A stretch of DNA of 64,000 nt from the NCBI RefSeq assembly GCF_003413745.1, contig NZ_QVID01000001.1, forward strand, positions 372,001 through 436,000. The letters run 5' to 3'. The stretch comes from Marixanthomonas ophiurae. Its GTDB lineage: Bacteria > Bacteroidota > Bacteroidia > Flavobacteriales > Flavobacteriaceae. The first letter of the stretch is position 1; the number at the start of each line of letters is the position of its first letter. The position numbers and the translations under genes are program-made. The notes under the pieces were generated by a model that was not told the DNA's origin, did no database searches, and saw nothing but the letters and a program-made list of their open reading frames with translations. Positions 7,909-17,152 of the stretch are shown here, in pieces.

Positions 7909-10900
7909 TTATTTTCCATCAGCTCTAGTCAAATTTTTAAAAATTGAGCTTAAATATTCCTTATTATTCTCAATAAATAATACCTTATTTTCAGCGAAGT
8001 CATCTCTTGTAGTGCCTGATCCGTCACCCCAATTCTTTCTAACCTTTTCAAATGGTGTTACAGATAGGATGAACCCGGAAATAGAAACTTCTACCTCTTT
8101 TTTATCATCCCTTAATTGCTGCTGAATTTTACTTTCAAGTGTTTTGACATCTTCTTTACACCATAAAATCTTGGGGTTATTAAAGTGATTGTCTCCAAGT
8201 AATATTCCTTTGGGATCAAGAAAGTAGATGTATTGCTTTTTACCATCCAATACCCAAAGGATAAAATCTGGATAAAAAGATGAACTATCCATGAAGAAAC
8301 CAATACCCTTAACCGAAAGGTTACGAAGTACGAATAGCTGCTTATCCTTGAATTTATCTGACTCCTTTACGAACTGGCGTAGGTGATCTATAAAGTCTCT
8401 TTCACCGTTATTTAACCTTACAGGAACAGTTTTAATCTCTTTGAACTTCTTACCATCGGCAATTGAAGCAATGGGCGAATAAAGGTGCTTATCAAAGTGA
8501 ATGGATGGAAGAGTATTGTCATCTTTCTCATATATCACCGTGATTTTATCTTCTATTTCCTTGATGAATGAATCGTGTTTCTTTGGCACCTTCACAATCA
8601 TGGTATGCGAAGCTGGAAACATTGCTTCATGCTCTTTGTGTGAAAGCATATCATAAGTAAGGTATTTGGACAGGAACGCCTTTTCTTTATCAGCATAGAA
8701 CTTATTTATATAGTCCCTCACTAGACTCACTGCAACTCCTTGTATTTTGCCCGAAATAGCTTCATTGATTCCAAATTGCCCTTTATGGCTTAGTAGATTG
8801 AAGCCACTACTTTCTATTAACTCGGATAGGACAGATTGATTTAAAATTAAGTTGTGATACCCTTTGAGTAGCTTGTATCTGTTTGCTTCCAATGAAAGCG
8901 AGTTGTAGTCAATGAAGTCTCTAAACTCTTTGAGGAAATTTTCTTGATAATCTATTACATCTTCTGCTACCTGACTGTTTAAGCCACCTGCTGCTATGGT
9001 GATTTTATTCCGCATATCAATTGTGACTCTGTTGGCTACGTCTGAGTTGTATTCTAATTCAATCAACTCATCCTTAAAGGACTTATCTTCCTGTTTTTTG
9101 AAGGTCATTATTTTCCCATCCCACAGGTCTTCATGGTTTAGTATGATTTCAATAGATATATCGGTGTAATCCGGTACTTCTTTTTCTATTTCAGTTAAGA
9201 AGCGATTCATGTATGAAGCATTCAAGCCCATAATAGAGATGGTTTGTAATGCTCGGATATGGTAAGGCGCATTGGCTTCTTCACGTTTCAAGGATAAGTT
9301 TTTACCTTTTAGACGAACACCACGACCAAATAACTGAATAATTTGAGCACCTTCACTCTTACCCATATTCATTAAACCCATGCTTGAAACTCTCCAAGAA
9401 TTCCACCCTTCAATAAACTTTTTAGATCCAATGAGAATATTGATGGTAGAATTGGTTTCTGAAATGGCTTGAAATAATGAATTGGAGAAATTGTCGTCTT
9501 GGATAGTCAATTCTCCGTCAGTATCAGCTTCAAGTGTTTTTGCGTACTTAGAAACATCACCAATATTGATAACAGCAAAGTATTGGTCACTTGTTTTGGT
9601 TTTTAACGCAATCTCACCCTCGGCTTGCTTTACTTGGAAGGCTTCTATATTTCCAATACCATTGAATACTTTACTAAGAATAGTTTCAGCAATAGGTTTG
9701 GCTGTTCTGAGATATTCAAAGTGTCCTTTAAAAATATCGTTTCCATCTGCATTTCTTAGCCCTGTGCTGTCATTGAGTATTTTGTCAATATCTCCCTGTA
9801 AAGAAGCAGGTGATGAAAGAGCATACTTAAAAAACTTGATAATACGAGAAACATCAGAGACTGTGGATTTATCTGATACTGTTTTGCCTGTTCCGATTAC
9901 TCGGCTTCCAACAAATACCCAAAGGGGCTTCTCGATGTTGTATTGGCGCAGCTCTTTCTCATATCTCTCAAACAGCTCAAACTGCTCGTAATAACCCAAT
10001 AAACTAGCTGTTAGCAGTAACTTGTTTTGTTCTTCGCTGTACTCATTCCTGGTATCGAGGTTGAATACACTAAAGTCCTTGCCATAACCATCTGTATAAA
10101 AATGGCGATAGGAATAGTCAAAAATGATGGATTTAGCATATTCATTAAAGAGAAACTTATTCTTGTTGGTAATAACCTGTCCAAATGTTGCAGAATATTC
10201 AAAAGTGAATGAATCTTTTCCACGAGCTAGATATTCTCTTAATGATTTCCATGTTTGCTCATCAGATTTACTGCCCTTGTGTCCTTCATCTATGAATACT
10301 AAGTTCTTTGACTCTGAGAAGTAATCTACATCAACACTTACACCTTCTCCTTCTTTGTCTTTAACCAATTTGGTAATCTCTAAAATGAGAATTTCACCTT
10401 CTTTGGTTTTTAGGCTTTCTTCACTTCCTGAATAGAGCTTTACAGGAATACCACTTTTAACGCAACTTTCATAATGTTGCCTGCTTAAACCTTCATTTGG
10501 AGTTATGAGAATGATGTTTTCCCATTCTTTGAAGTACTTAGTGATTTGCCAATAGTTGCAATGCATCAAAAGGGTTTTACCACTTCCGGTCGCCATCCAA
10601 TAAGCAAGTTTCTTCAAGTCTTTTTCTGTGTAAGCTTCTATTTGCTTAAAGTCTTTGTTTCCTTCAGCATAGTCATTCAGTTTGGCAATTAGTTGATTTG
10701 CATTGTTGCTGTATTGGTCACAAAAGTACTCGGTAAATAGTAAGGCAAACCATTGGTAGTATTTGAATGTGAAAAAAGGTTCTGCGCGGTTTTCACGGAG
10801 TTTTTTCTCATAGCCTTGTATGGCTTCATCGTATTGCTGTATAGCTCGATCTTCAATGAGTTTGTCTGAGTTAGACATTAAAACACTGGCAAAATAAGTA

Positions 10901-11022
10901 TAGCCTGTTGAGCTAGTGCCTGACTCTTTGTTGTTAAACTCATCTCGCAAGTCTTCAAAGGCTTCATAACCCAACTGATGCAAGATGTATCTGAAAAGGA
11001 CAAGTTGTTTTTCTAGTTGCAT
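7909..11022 (-). CDS. res: Type III restriction endonuclease subunit Res
   Basis: The 1037-residue product is an SF2 helicase-nuclease. Walker A (ATGSGKT) is at residues 144-150, the DExH-type box (DEGH) at 245-248, and motif VI (QLFGRGVR) in the middle of the chain. Near the C-terminus lies a PD-(D/E)xK nuclease motif: D919 in YPDF and D936-P-K938. Type III enzymes cut DNA after ATP-driven communication between two unmethylated sites, and only as a complex with Mod. The start lies two bases after the mod stop, so the genes are translationally coupled. All motifs are intact and the enzyme should be active. Confidence 0.93.
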   Translation of the reverse strand: MQLEKQLVLFRYILHQLGYEAFEDLRDEFNNKESGTSSTGYTYFASVLMSNSDKLIEDRAIQQYDEAIQGYEKKLRENRAEPFFTFKYYQWFALLFTEYFCDQYSNNANQLIAKLNDYAEGNKDFKQIEAYTEKDLKKLAYWMATGSGKTLLMHCNYWQITKYFKEWENIILITPNEGLSRQHYESCVKSGIPVKLYSGSEESLKTKEGEILILEITKLVKDKEGEGVSVDVDYFSESKNLVFIDEGHKGSKSDEQTWKSLREYLARGKDSFTFEYSATFGQVITNKNKFLFNEYAKSIIFDYSYRHFYTDGYGKDFSVFNLDTRNEYSEEQNKLLLTASLLGYYEQFELFERYEKELRQYNIEKPLWVFVGSRVIGTGKTVSDKSTVSDVSRIIKFFKYALSSPASLQGDIDKILNDSTGLRNADGNDIFKGHFEYLRTAKPIAETILSKVFNGIGNIEAFQVKQAEGEIALKTKTSDQYFAVINIGDVSKYAKTLEADTDGELTIQDDNFSNSLFQAISETNSTINILIGSKKFIEGWNSWRVSSMGLMNMGKSEGAQIIQLFGRGVRLKGKNLSLKREEANAPYHIRALQTISIMGLNASYMNRFLTEIEKEVPDYTDISIEIILNHEDLWDGKIMTFKKQEDKSFKDELIELEYNSDVANRVTIDMRNKITIAAGGLNSQVAEDVIDYQENFLKEFRDFIDYNSLSLEANRYKLLKGYHNLILNQSVLSELIESSGFNLLSHKGQFGINEAISGKIQGVAVSLVRDYINKFYADKEKAFLSKYLTYDMLSHKEHEAMFPASHTMIVKVPKKHDSFIKEIEDKITVIYEKDDNTLPSIHFDKHLYSPIASIADGKKFKEIKTVPVRLNNGERDFIDHLRQFVKESDKFKDKQLFVLRNLSVKGIGFFMDSSSFYPDFILWVLDGKKQYIYFLDPKGILLGDNHFNNPKILWCKEDVKTLESKIQQQLRDDKKEVEVSISGFILSVTPFEKVRKNWGDGSGTTRDDFAENKVLFIENNKEYLSSIFKNLTRADGK

Positions 11023-11024
11023 GG

Positions 11025-14000
11025 TTATGAGAGCATTTTGTTTTTGAATACTTCTTCAATGGGTTGATATCCTTCTATGTGTGCCTGGTCATTGATGTAG
11101 AGCAAATCGTATTCAAAGGCTTTGATTTCTGTTTTTAGCGATGATGAATCTGCCTTGAAATCTTCTACATTCCAATCTTTTACCGAACGCCACACTACCA
11201 ATATGTTTTTATTGGCATTGTTGTGGCCATAAATGAATTGATATTTCTTTTCATTCAGTTCTTTGGTGATGCATTTTTGCATGTGCAGACCAATGAGATA
11301 GTTGAAGGTTTCCACCAAGTCAACAGCCTGCTCGGTATCGTACGTGAAGCCATCCCACACTTTGAGCTTATAGTTCCAAGGGTCTTTCATGGCTTCGGTA
11401 TTCACTAAGGTCTGGCTGCCTTTTGTTTCAAACTCCAAGAAGTATTTAGGTATGTACTGCTCAAACACTAATGCTTTTTGTATGGTATCATCTGAGGCAT
11501 TGAAGGCGATGTTTTCTAGGGCTTCTTCATACTGTTCTAGGCGTTGGTATTTTAAAAAAACTCCATTACCACCACCAATTGGCTTTTGTGGTTGACCTGA
11601 ACTCCATTCTAAGGAATGTGCTATTTTCTTTATTCTCGGTAAAATCACAGTATAGATATAATTACCCTGCTCTATGAGTAAGCATTTGCGATTTCCATCA
11701 TCTTGATTATTCAAGTTTTGGATGGCATGAAAAGTAGTTCCCGATCCCGCAAAATAATCAAGAAAGAATCCGTCATTTATACTTGTGGCATACAGAAGAT
11801 ACTCGATTAACTTTACAGGTTTAGGATAGTCTACTTTTTCTTGAAGAGATAGATTTTCTAATGTTATACCGCCATCACTCTTTTGACTAATAATAGATCG
11901 GAGTAAAAAGGATTCAACTTCTCTGAGATAAGTAATTGAACTTGGTTGGGTTTTTTCATTATTCGCATACCAAATACGCCCTTTCATCATGGAGCCGTCT
12001 GGTAGTATAAACTCTTCCCCATTTCGTTCGGCAGCTCTAAAAGTTTCTTCTTTCCATCTCCAACCTTTATTTGGTATAGGAGCGGGTTTATTTGTTACAG
12101 GATTAATAACCTCATATCTAGGCCCTTCAGTCTTAGCATTTGGCCATGACATATTTATTTTTCCCCATATTTCGTAGTTTTTATCAAGCTCGCAATAGAG
12201 CGTTATTCCACGGTCAAAACCTTGCTTCTTGTAATACTTTTTGAGTATCTCCTGAGCTTCTTTGATCGATTTTCCCGATGACTTAGCTTTCTTAACTATC
12301 TCATAGACTTCTTCCAAAGAATCTTTTCGCATTACAAAGGATAGGTCACAAGACTTTCGATATTCCTTATTTCGTGTATACAGATAGATATATTCATGAA
12401 TATTACCAATTCCTTTATCGTTCTTAGGTATGCGTTTATTCCAAGTTATCTTTTCAACTTTGTTGATTTCTCCATAGGTAGTGTTGAGAAGCTGACCTAG
12501 AGAAAGTTCTTCATGCTCATCACAGCTCACGAATAAAGCTCCTTTATCAGACAGTAAGTCTCTATTAATTGAAAGTAAAGGTTCAAACATAGTTAGCCAA
12601 GTTGAAGATTTAAACCTGTCTTTATAAATGAAACCATCATCACCTGTGTTATATGGCGGATCGATATAAGTAGACGCTATTGATTCTTCAAATTTTGGTT
12701 TAATAATATTAAGTGCAGGATAATTATCACTCTTAATTAATAAGCCATCTATGAGCGATTCTAAATTTTGCTTTACAGAAATCTTGCCTAGCAGTAGGGA
12801 TTTAAAATCAGCAGAATAGTGCACTGTATCAATTGGCAGTTTTATCAGATTTAAATTTTCATCACTTAAAAAGTCAGAGGTTTTTTTAAATTTTGATAGG
12901 TCTCCAAACATCTCCTTCCACTCCGCTATCTGCTTTTCATTCCTGAGAACTTCTTCTAAAATGGGTTTGGCGGCTTCTTCACCTACATAATCTACCAAGC
13001 GATCAATGGTAATAACCCATTCGGTACTTAGTACAAACTTCTTTTTCTCCCATATTTTCTTTTGAAAGTTTTCTATCTGGCTCACAAAGGCAATAATGGT
13101 ATCAGCAATGGATTTGAATACCTTGATGGTCTTCAAGTTATGCTTGAGTCGGTCAAAGTAAGCGTCGGTATCGGTTACATATAAGTCATCTACATTTACC
13201 AATTCACTCTTGATGTAATAATCTAATTCCCGCTCCAAGAAGCCTTTCAAGTTTTTGTGAATAAAGAAATCGTGTTTGTTCTTTCGGGTGTAGTGCTGGA
13301 GCTTTTTTAAAAGTAGGGGTTTACCGTCTTGTTCTTTCCACAGGTTAGCAAGTACCGGATTGGAGCTAAACTTCTTTTTTAAGAAATCAAAAGCTATTTC
13401 ATCAAGGGTATCTTGTTTGCTATTGCCTTTTACCTTCTTTTTTTCCTTGTCGGTTAGTGGTCGATATTCAAAGAAAAAAGTTGCATCTTCTTTATTAATT
13501 TCAGCTTTTTTTTCTGAAAGAATAAAATAATTTTTATCACTTTCTTTAACGTTCCCTTGTTCCAATTGCGCATCCGTTAATTTGAAGTTTACAATTATTT
13601 CTCCACTGGTTGAGGGGACTTTAAAGGCATACTGGTTAAAAGTTTCTGATGATTTAATGTAATATTGGTCTTGATTCGCCCAATGAAAATGTGTTTCTTC
13701 CCCATTGTAAGGGACTACATACTTTTCGTTCTTACCAAACCTACGTTTACTGATGAAATCGCCCTTATCATAGTAACGAGAGAAGAATAGAGTCAGATGG
13801 TTGTATATCTGATTTTCCGTTTCAATCGATACAGAAGATTCAGTGACTTTAGCCTTTAACTCTTTATACTCGGAAATTTCGTCCTTGTAATCTTCTTCGT
13901 AGATAGCTAACCGGGTTTCATCTTTCTTCTCAACAGCTTCTAACCATTTATTGAGCGAAGTTGATTTCTCCATTTCCGTAATTTGGTCTTGCACCTGCTT

Positions 14001-14195
14001 GGCTTCATCGGCTGATAAAGTTTGTAACTCCGCTTTTACCTTATCTACCAACAGTTGGTCAATAAAGTTGGCAATTTCTTTCTTTTTGTAATGAAGAATC
14101 TTATAAACACCAAAATCCAAGTCTTGAGAATCGAACTGAAAGAGTTGATTGAGGAAGGATTTTAGTTGTTCAAGTGAGGTATTGTTTTTAGTCAT
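11025..14195 (-). CDS. mod: Type III restriction-modification methyltransferase subunit Mod
   Basis: The 1056-residue product has DPPY at residues 512-515 (motif IV) followed by FAGSG at 815-819 (motif I), the order of beta-class adenine-N6 methyltransferases. The family provides both methylation and target recognition for type III systems. The roughly 300 residues between the motifs probably hold the recognition domain. The first 500 residues form a long helical extension, seen in large Mod proteins and probably used to contact Res. It is the promoter-proximal gene of a mod-res operon. No repeat tract suggesting phase variation was seen in the reading frame. Confidence 0.93.
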   Translation of the reverse strand: MTKNNTSLEQLKSFLNQLFQFDSQDLDFGVYKILHYKKKEIANFIDQLLVDKVKAELQTLSADEAKQVQDQITEMEKSTSLNKWLEAVEKKDETRLAIYEEDYKDEISEYKELKAKVTESSVSIETENQIYNHLTLFFSRYYDKGDFISKRRFGKNEKYVVPYNGEETHFHWANQDQYYIKSSETFNQYAFKVPSTSGEIIVNFKLTDAQLEQGNVKESDKNYFILSEKKAEINKEDATFFFEYRPLTDKEKKKVKGNSKQDTLDEIAFDFLKKKFSSNPVLANLWKEQDGKPLLLKKLQHYTRKNKHDFFIHKNLKGFLERELDYYIKSELVNVDDLYVTDTDAYFDRLKHNLKTIKVFKSIADTIIAFVSQIENFQKKIWEKKKFVLSTEWVITIDRLVDYVGEEAAKPILEEVLRNEKQIAEWKEMFGDLSKFKKTSDFLSDENLNLIKLPIDTVHYSADFKSLLLGKISVKQNLESLIDGLLIKSDNYPALNIIKPKFEESIASTYIDPPYNTGDDGFIYKDRFKSSTWLTMFEPLLSINRDLLSDKGALFVSCDEHEELSLGQLLNTTYGEINKVEKITWNKRIPKNDKGIGNIHEYIYLYTRNKEYRKSCDLSFVMRKDSLEEVYEIVKKAKSSGKSIKEAQEILKKYYKKQGFDRGITLYCELDKNYEIWGKINMSWPNAKTEGPRYEVINPVTNKPAPIPNKGWRWKEETFRAAERNGEEFILPDGSMMKGRIWYANNEKTQPSSITYLREVESFLLRSIISQKSDGGITLENLSLQEKVDYPKPVKLIEYLLYATSINDGFFLDYFAGSGTTFHAIQNLNNQDDGNRKCLLIEQGNYIYTVILPRIKKIAHSLEWSSGQPQKPIGGGNGVFLKYQRLEQYEEALENIAFNASDDTIQKALVFEQYIPKYFLEFETKGSQTLVNTEAMKDPWNYKLKVWDGFTYDTEQAVDLVETFNYLIGLHMQKCITKELNEKKYQFIYGHNNANKNILVVWRSVKDWNVEDFKADSSSLKTEIKAFEYDLLYINDQAHIEGYQPIEEVFKNKMLS

Positions 14196-14252
14196 TCTGC
14201 GGGTATTTCTCTATGAGTAAATCAAGAATTTTATACTTTTCTAAAGTACTTC

Positions 14253-14271
14253 TTTTAGCTTTAAGCTAAAA
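14253..14271. promoter_or_regulatory. Palindrome upstream of mod
   Basis: TTTTAGCTT and AAGCTAAAA form a perfect 9-bp inverted repeat around one base, in the 158-bp gap between the divergent mod gene and a small plus-strand gene. Its place about 60 bp before the mod start suggests an operator. No helix-turn-helix regulator gene is adjacent, so the ligand is unknown. Confidence 0.4.
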
Positions 14272-14353
14272 TAACTTTTTCAATATACAATTCATTAATT
14301 TCTTAAATGATTTTTGAGATTATATAGAATACCTGATATTTTATATATACAAA

Positions 14354-14650
14354 ATGAATTCAAGCTTATATCATGTCAAGACAATATTACTTTTTTTAAA
14401 ATATTTTGAAGTCGAATTTGTGAAGAATGAAGACGTCATTTTAGGTAAAAGACACTGTTACCAAAAAGGTGATATAATTACAAAATCTTTTTTTATTAAA
14501 TTTAATGATGATAATATATATACCATAAAAAAAGAAAATGATTTTTTAACCGAAACTGTGGACTTAGTTTCAGCTAAACTCGACGAAATTTTAGAGTTTC
14601 TTTTCCCGGACTTAGTAAGAGTGTTAAAAATTGATTATTTATTATATTGA
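14354..14650 (+). CDS. Small hypothetical protein
   Basis: This 98-residue frame is divergent from mod and converges on a broken small gene. It begins at an ATG after an AT-rich leader and reads as a plausible small alpha/beta protein: hydrophobic and charged residues alternate and there is an amphipathic C-terminal helix. I recognise no family, and no ribosome-binding site stands out, as is common in Bacteroidota. The AT content is very high. It could be a remnant cargo gene of the island. Confidence 0.4.
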   Translation: MNSSLYHVKTILLFLKYFEVEFVKNEDVILGKRHCYQKGDIITKSFFIKFNDDNIYTIKKENDFLTETVDLVSAKLDEILEFLFPDLVRVLKIDYLLY

Positions 14651-14666
14651 GTTTAAAACCATGTTT

Positions 14667-14946
14667 TCACTCTTTATCTTCTAGTAGCTGATTTAAAGCG
14701 TGTAATCTTACATCTTGCCCATATATTCGAGACAATTCTTTTTTAAAATAATCGAAATTCTTGAGCGGAAAGTCATGCCCCCTTCATATTCTAGATTACC
14801 ATCTCCATCATACTCAATATTTATCTCCGTCATGCATCCTATGCAATTAGCGTCACCATAATTTTGCAAAGAAAGATATATGTCAGCATCCATAATTCTG
14901 TAGCTTTTAAAATAGCTTCGCCACCTTCGTATGTGTATTCATCCAT
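14667..14946 (-). pseudogene. Small protein gene broken by two single-base frameshifts
   Basis: Read from an ATG at 14946, the frame shifts twice: once around 14894-14899, where GAATT appears to lack one A, and again at a run of five G (five C on the plus strand, 14778-14782), where one G appears to be missing. With both bases restored the gene would encode about 93 residues ending in LLEDKE before TGA at 14667. The middle part alone is an open frame of 61 codons (14708-14893) that ends in unrelated residues. Both lesions are in short homopolymers, so decay and sequencing error are both possible. The acidic protein with a C-x2-C pair resembles nothing I can name. Confidence 0.55.
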
Positions 14947-15038
14947 TTTGTTTGAAATCTAAATGTTAAAATTTGACCTTAATTAAAACTTTTCTTTGAA
15001 TAAGTCTATAAGAAGTAAATAAAAAATATTTCAAAAAA

Positions 15039-15578
15039 ATGGAAAACTTAAAATTCAATCAAATTATTTCAAAATTTACAAAAAATCAAAAAGAGCTTGA
15101 CAAATTAATCCAGGAGGCAATACATAAGGAAAAAATCTATTATTCACCACATTCGCTTAAAACGGCCCTAATTGATGCACTCAATCGTTATTCTATAAAT
15201 AATAAAAAGAAAATTATAAAATTAATTAAAGAGATAGACGATTACGTTTTTGTGGCAACAACCTATGCAGTACTCGGTGAAAATATTGACTCAATTCATA
15301 AAGATTATTTGATTCAACAAAAAAAAGCATTTAAGATGCTTGATCATTTAGAGGAGTTTGAGCAAATACAGGAATGTGATTACTCTTTTGGTTTAATATT
15401 CATGATCGCTCGAAATAATATGAAGCGACTTATAAACAGCTCTCACATGGATATTAATTCATTTACTGTACAATTGGCTTTTTTTCACGATATATTAATT
15501 GAGGAAGATATTCCAGAATTTTTTATTCGATCATTTTCTAAATTAATTTTAAAAACTAAAGATTTAGAACTTAATTAA
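15039..15578 (+). CDS. Hypothetical helical protein
   Basis: The 179-residue product is rich in lysine, isoleucine and leucine, with predicted helices throughout, and has no signal peptide or membrane segment. I recognise no family or catalytic motif. It starts after an A-rich leader and stands alone on the plus strand, 216 bp before the small recombinase operon. A small GGC-TTTC-GCC hairpin followed by T residues (about 15604-15618) may end its transcript. It is probably a real island gene of unknown role. Confidence 0.5.
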   Translation: MENLKFNQIISKFTKNQKELDKLIQEAIHKEKIYYSPHSLKTALIDALNRYSINNKKKIIKLIKEIDDYVFVATTYAVLGENIDSIHKDYLIQQKKAFKMLDHLEEFEQIQECDYSFGLIFMIARNNMKRLINSSHMDINSFTVQLAFFHDILIEEDIPEFFIRSFSKLILKTKDLELN

Positions 15579-15686
15579 GTTTCATCTAAATTTAATTTTG
15601 AGTGGCTTTCGCCTTTTTAACATTTTTGCGGAGGCCTCTCTTTACTTTAAGGCTATGTATTTAAAATGTTCATTTTTATACAATTC

Positions 15687-15740
15687 GAACATTGCTAGCA
15701 GACCCGTGGCCAGAAGTCATTCTAGCATAAAAAAATGTTC
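15687..15740. other. Long inverted-repeat structure upstream of the small recombinase gene
   Basis: GAACATT followed by GCTAG (15687-15698) is answered by CTAGC (15722-15726) and AATGTTC (15734-15740), giving a bulged hairpin of more than 50 bases. A further copy of AATGTTC lies just before it (about 15665-15671), and GACCC/GGGGTC form another inverted pair across the region. No gene covers it. It could be a recombination site for the adjacent tyrosine recombinase or a leader structure. Confidence 0.35.
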
Positions 15741-15794
15741 AAAATTATTCCGGGGTCTCATTTCTGAAGCTTACTTTAGCCCATAAAGAGGGGT

Positions 15795-16334
15795 ATGACA
15801 GGTTCAAAATATATAGATTACGATCGGGCATCAAATATTGGCCGAAGGCTAATAAAAAATGAAGAAAATAAGAATTTTGGACTTCTTATTATTTGCGGGA
15901 TCAACCTTGGCTTGAGAATTAGTGATCTATTGCAGCTAACCTTTGAACAGCTAAAAAGGGAAGAATTTATAGTTATAGAGCGCAAAACAAACAAAAAAAG
16001 ACAATTAAAAGTAAATGAACATATTCGAGATGCCCTGACTTTTTTTGAAAGTGACTTGATCTATCAAATGGGGGGCTCCGCCTTCACATCTCAAAAAGGA
16101 ACAATATATTCCCCACAGCATGTAAATAGAGAATTGAAGAAGTATCTTCGAGGAAGTTTTTCATCCCATTCTTTAAGGAAATCGTTTGGCAGAAGAGTGT
16201 GGGAAAATGATGATTATAGTGATAGAGCGCTTATTTGTTTGAGCCAACTATTCAACCATTCCTCCACGCAGATAACCCGTATTTATCTTGGTATTAAACA
16301 AGAAGAACTTAATGATATTTATATGAACTTATGA
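15795..16334 (+). CDS. Short tyrosine recombinase made of the catalytic domain only
   Basis: The 179-residue product contains the tyrosine-recombinase active site: R41 (GLRISD), a lysine around K64, H125-x-x-R128 (HSLRKS), H155 and the nucleophile Y164 (RIYLG). The N-terminal core-binding (SAM-like) and arm-binding domains are absent, so it is about half the length of a phage integrase. All catalytic positions are present, so it may be active alone or with a partner. Its stop codon overlaps the start of the next gene by four bases, forming an operon with two hypothetical genes. The structured region just upstream may be its target site. Confidence 0.8.
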   Translation: MTGSKYIDYDRASNIGRRLIKNEENKNFGLLIICGINLGLRISDLLQLTFEQLKREEFIVIERKTNKKRQLKVNEHIRDALTFFESDLIYQMGGSAFTSQKGTIYSPQHVNRELKKYLRGSFSSHSLRKSFGRRVWENDDYSDRALICLSQLFNHSSTQITRIYLGIKQEELNDIYMNL

Positions 16335-16699
16335 ACGAAATTGAAAAAATGAGCCAATTCAGTATTCAAATTTCCGCTATTTTAAGTTCTATATCTGGGT
16401 ATCCGGAGATTTTAAAGGAACTTGAAAAAAACTTAAAGCACTATAGAGTACATTCCTCATTTGTGGAGTTTACAATTCCTGAAATTACACCATACACCCT
16501 CAATGTCCACTTTCACAAATTCAGTAGATCAAAGAAGTACCGCAATATTTGGTATTGCAAATATTACATTTATACTCAGCCGGGGTGCTTGAGCTTCATC
16601 AATAAAGATCTAGATTATTCGCATTTTGATGAAACAGTATATAATAGGATTTGTGAAATTGCCCATATGGAAAGTGTAATGATAAAAATAAATAGTTAA
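16331..16699 (+). CDS. Hypothetical protein coupled to the short recombinase
   Basis: This 122-residue product starts inside the recombinase stop codon (ATGA overlap), so the two are translated together. It has no signal peptide and no known motif. An N-terminal helix reads YPEILKELE; the next gene has YPHILKQLE at a similar place, and both continue with beta strands rich in Tyr and Phe. The two are therefore probably distant duplicates. A helper role for the recombinase is possible but only inferred. Confidence 0.55.
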   Translation: MNEIEKMSQFSIQISAILSSISGYPEILKELEKNLKHYRVHSSFVEFTIPEITPYTLNVHFHKFSRSKKYRNIWYCKYYIYTQPGCLSFINKDLDYSHFDETVYNRICEIAHMESVMIKINS

Positions 16700-16701
16700 A
16701 A

Positions 16702-17028
16702 ATGAAATACTTAAATCGACTCGATAAAATTATCACCCCTGTAGTTGTTAATTATCCTCACATTTTAAAGCAACTAGAAGCTAAAATGGAGGATGTTGTT
16801 TTATTAGAAATAGAAAAGAATGATCAGACATTTAATTACCATTTCAAAACCTTAAAAAAAAATGAAAACAATAGCTTTAGTTACTTGTTTTACAGATATT
16901 CACCGCAAATGGGATATGAGTTCTTGGAAGGTAATGACCAGTATAGCTACCTACTTAAATTACTTTATAATGAGATTCAAGCAATTTTGAAAATCCCCGA
17001 GGTTATGGAAGAAATCAATGAAAGATAA
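16702..17028 (+). CDS. Hypothetical protein, distant duplicate of its upstream neighbour
   Basis: The 108-residue product begins two bases after the preceding stop. Its N-terminal YPHILKQLE and the central aromatic strands match the layout of the 122-residue protein before it. No family is recognised. It is the last gene of the recombinase operon, which ends at a strong hairpin at 17107-17137. Confidence 0.55.
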   Translation: MKYLNRLDKIITPVVVNYPHILKQLEAKMEDVVLLEIEKNDQTFNYHFKTLKKNENNSFSYLFYRYSPQMGYEFLEGNDQYSYLLKLLYNEIQAILKIPEVMEEINER

Positions 17029-17106
17029 TTTTTTTCTCCTTATCATACCCTAATGAAAAAAAAATGCAATAGATAGATAATAGTTTTAAAATACATCTAC
17101 AATATT

Positions 17107-17137
17107 CTTTTTGTGCGCTTTAAAAGCGCACAAAAAG
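17107..17137. terminator. Bidirectional terminator between converging genes
   Basis: A 15-bp perfect stem, CTTTTTGTGCGCTTT with AAAGCGCACAAAAAG, surrounds a single base. It lies between the plus-strand recombinase operon and the minus-strand integrase, and the A and T runs at the stem base serve both directions. Confidence 0.8.
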
Positions 17138-17152
17138 AACCTTTTAATTAAA

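Noticed and set aside
9482-9991. A 169-codon frame on the plus strand inside res
   Set aside because: It lies entirely antisense to a well-supported Res coding region and has no recognisable domain.
11025-14195. Phase variation of mod
   Set aside because: No simple repeat long enough to slip was seen in the reading frame or the promoter region.
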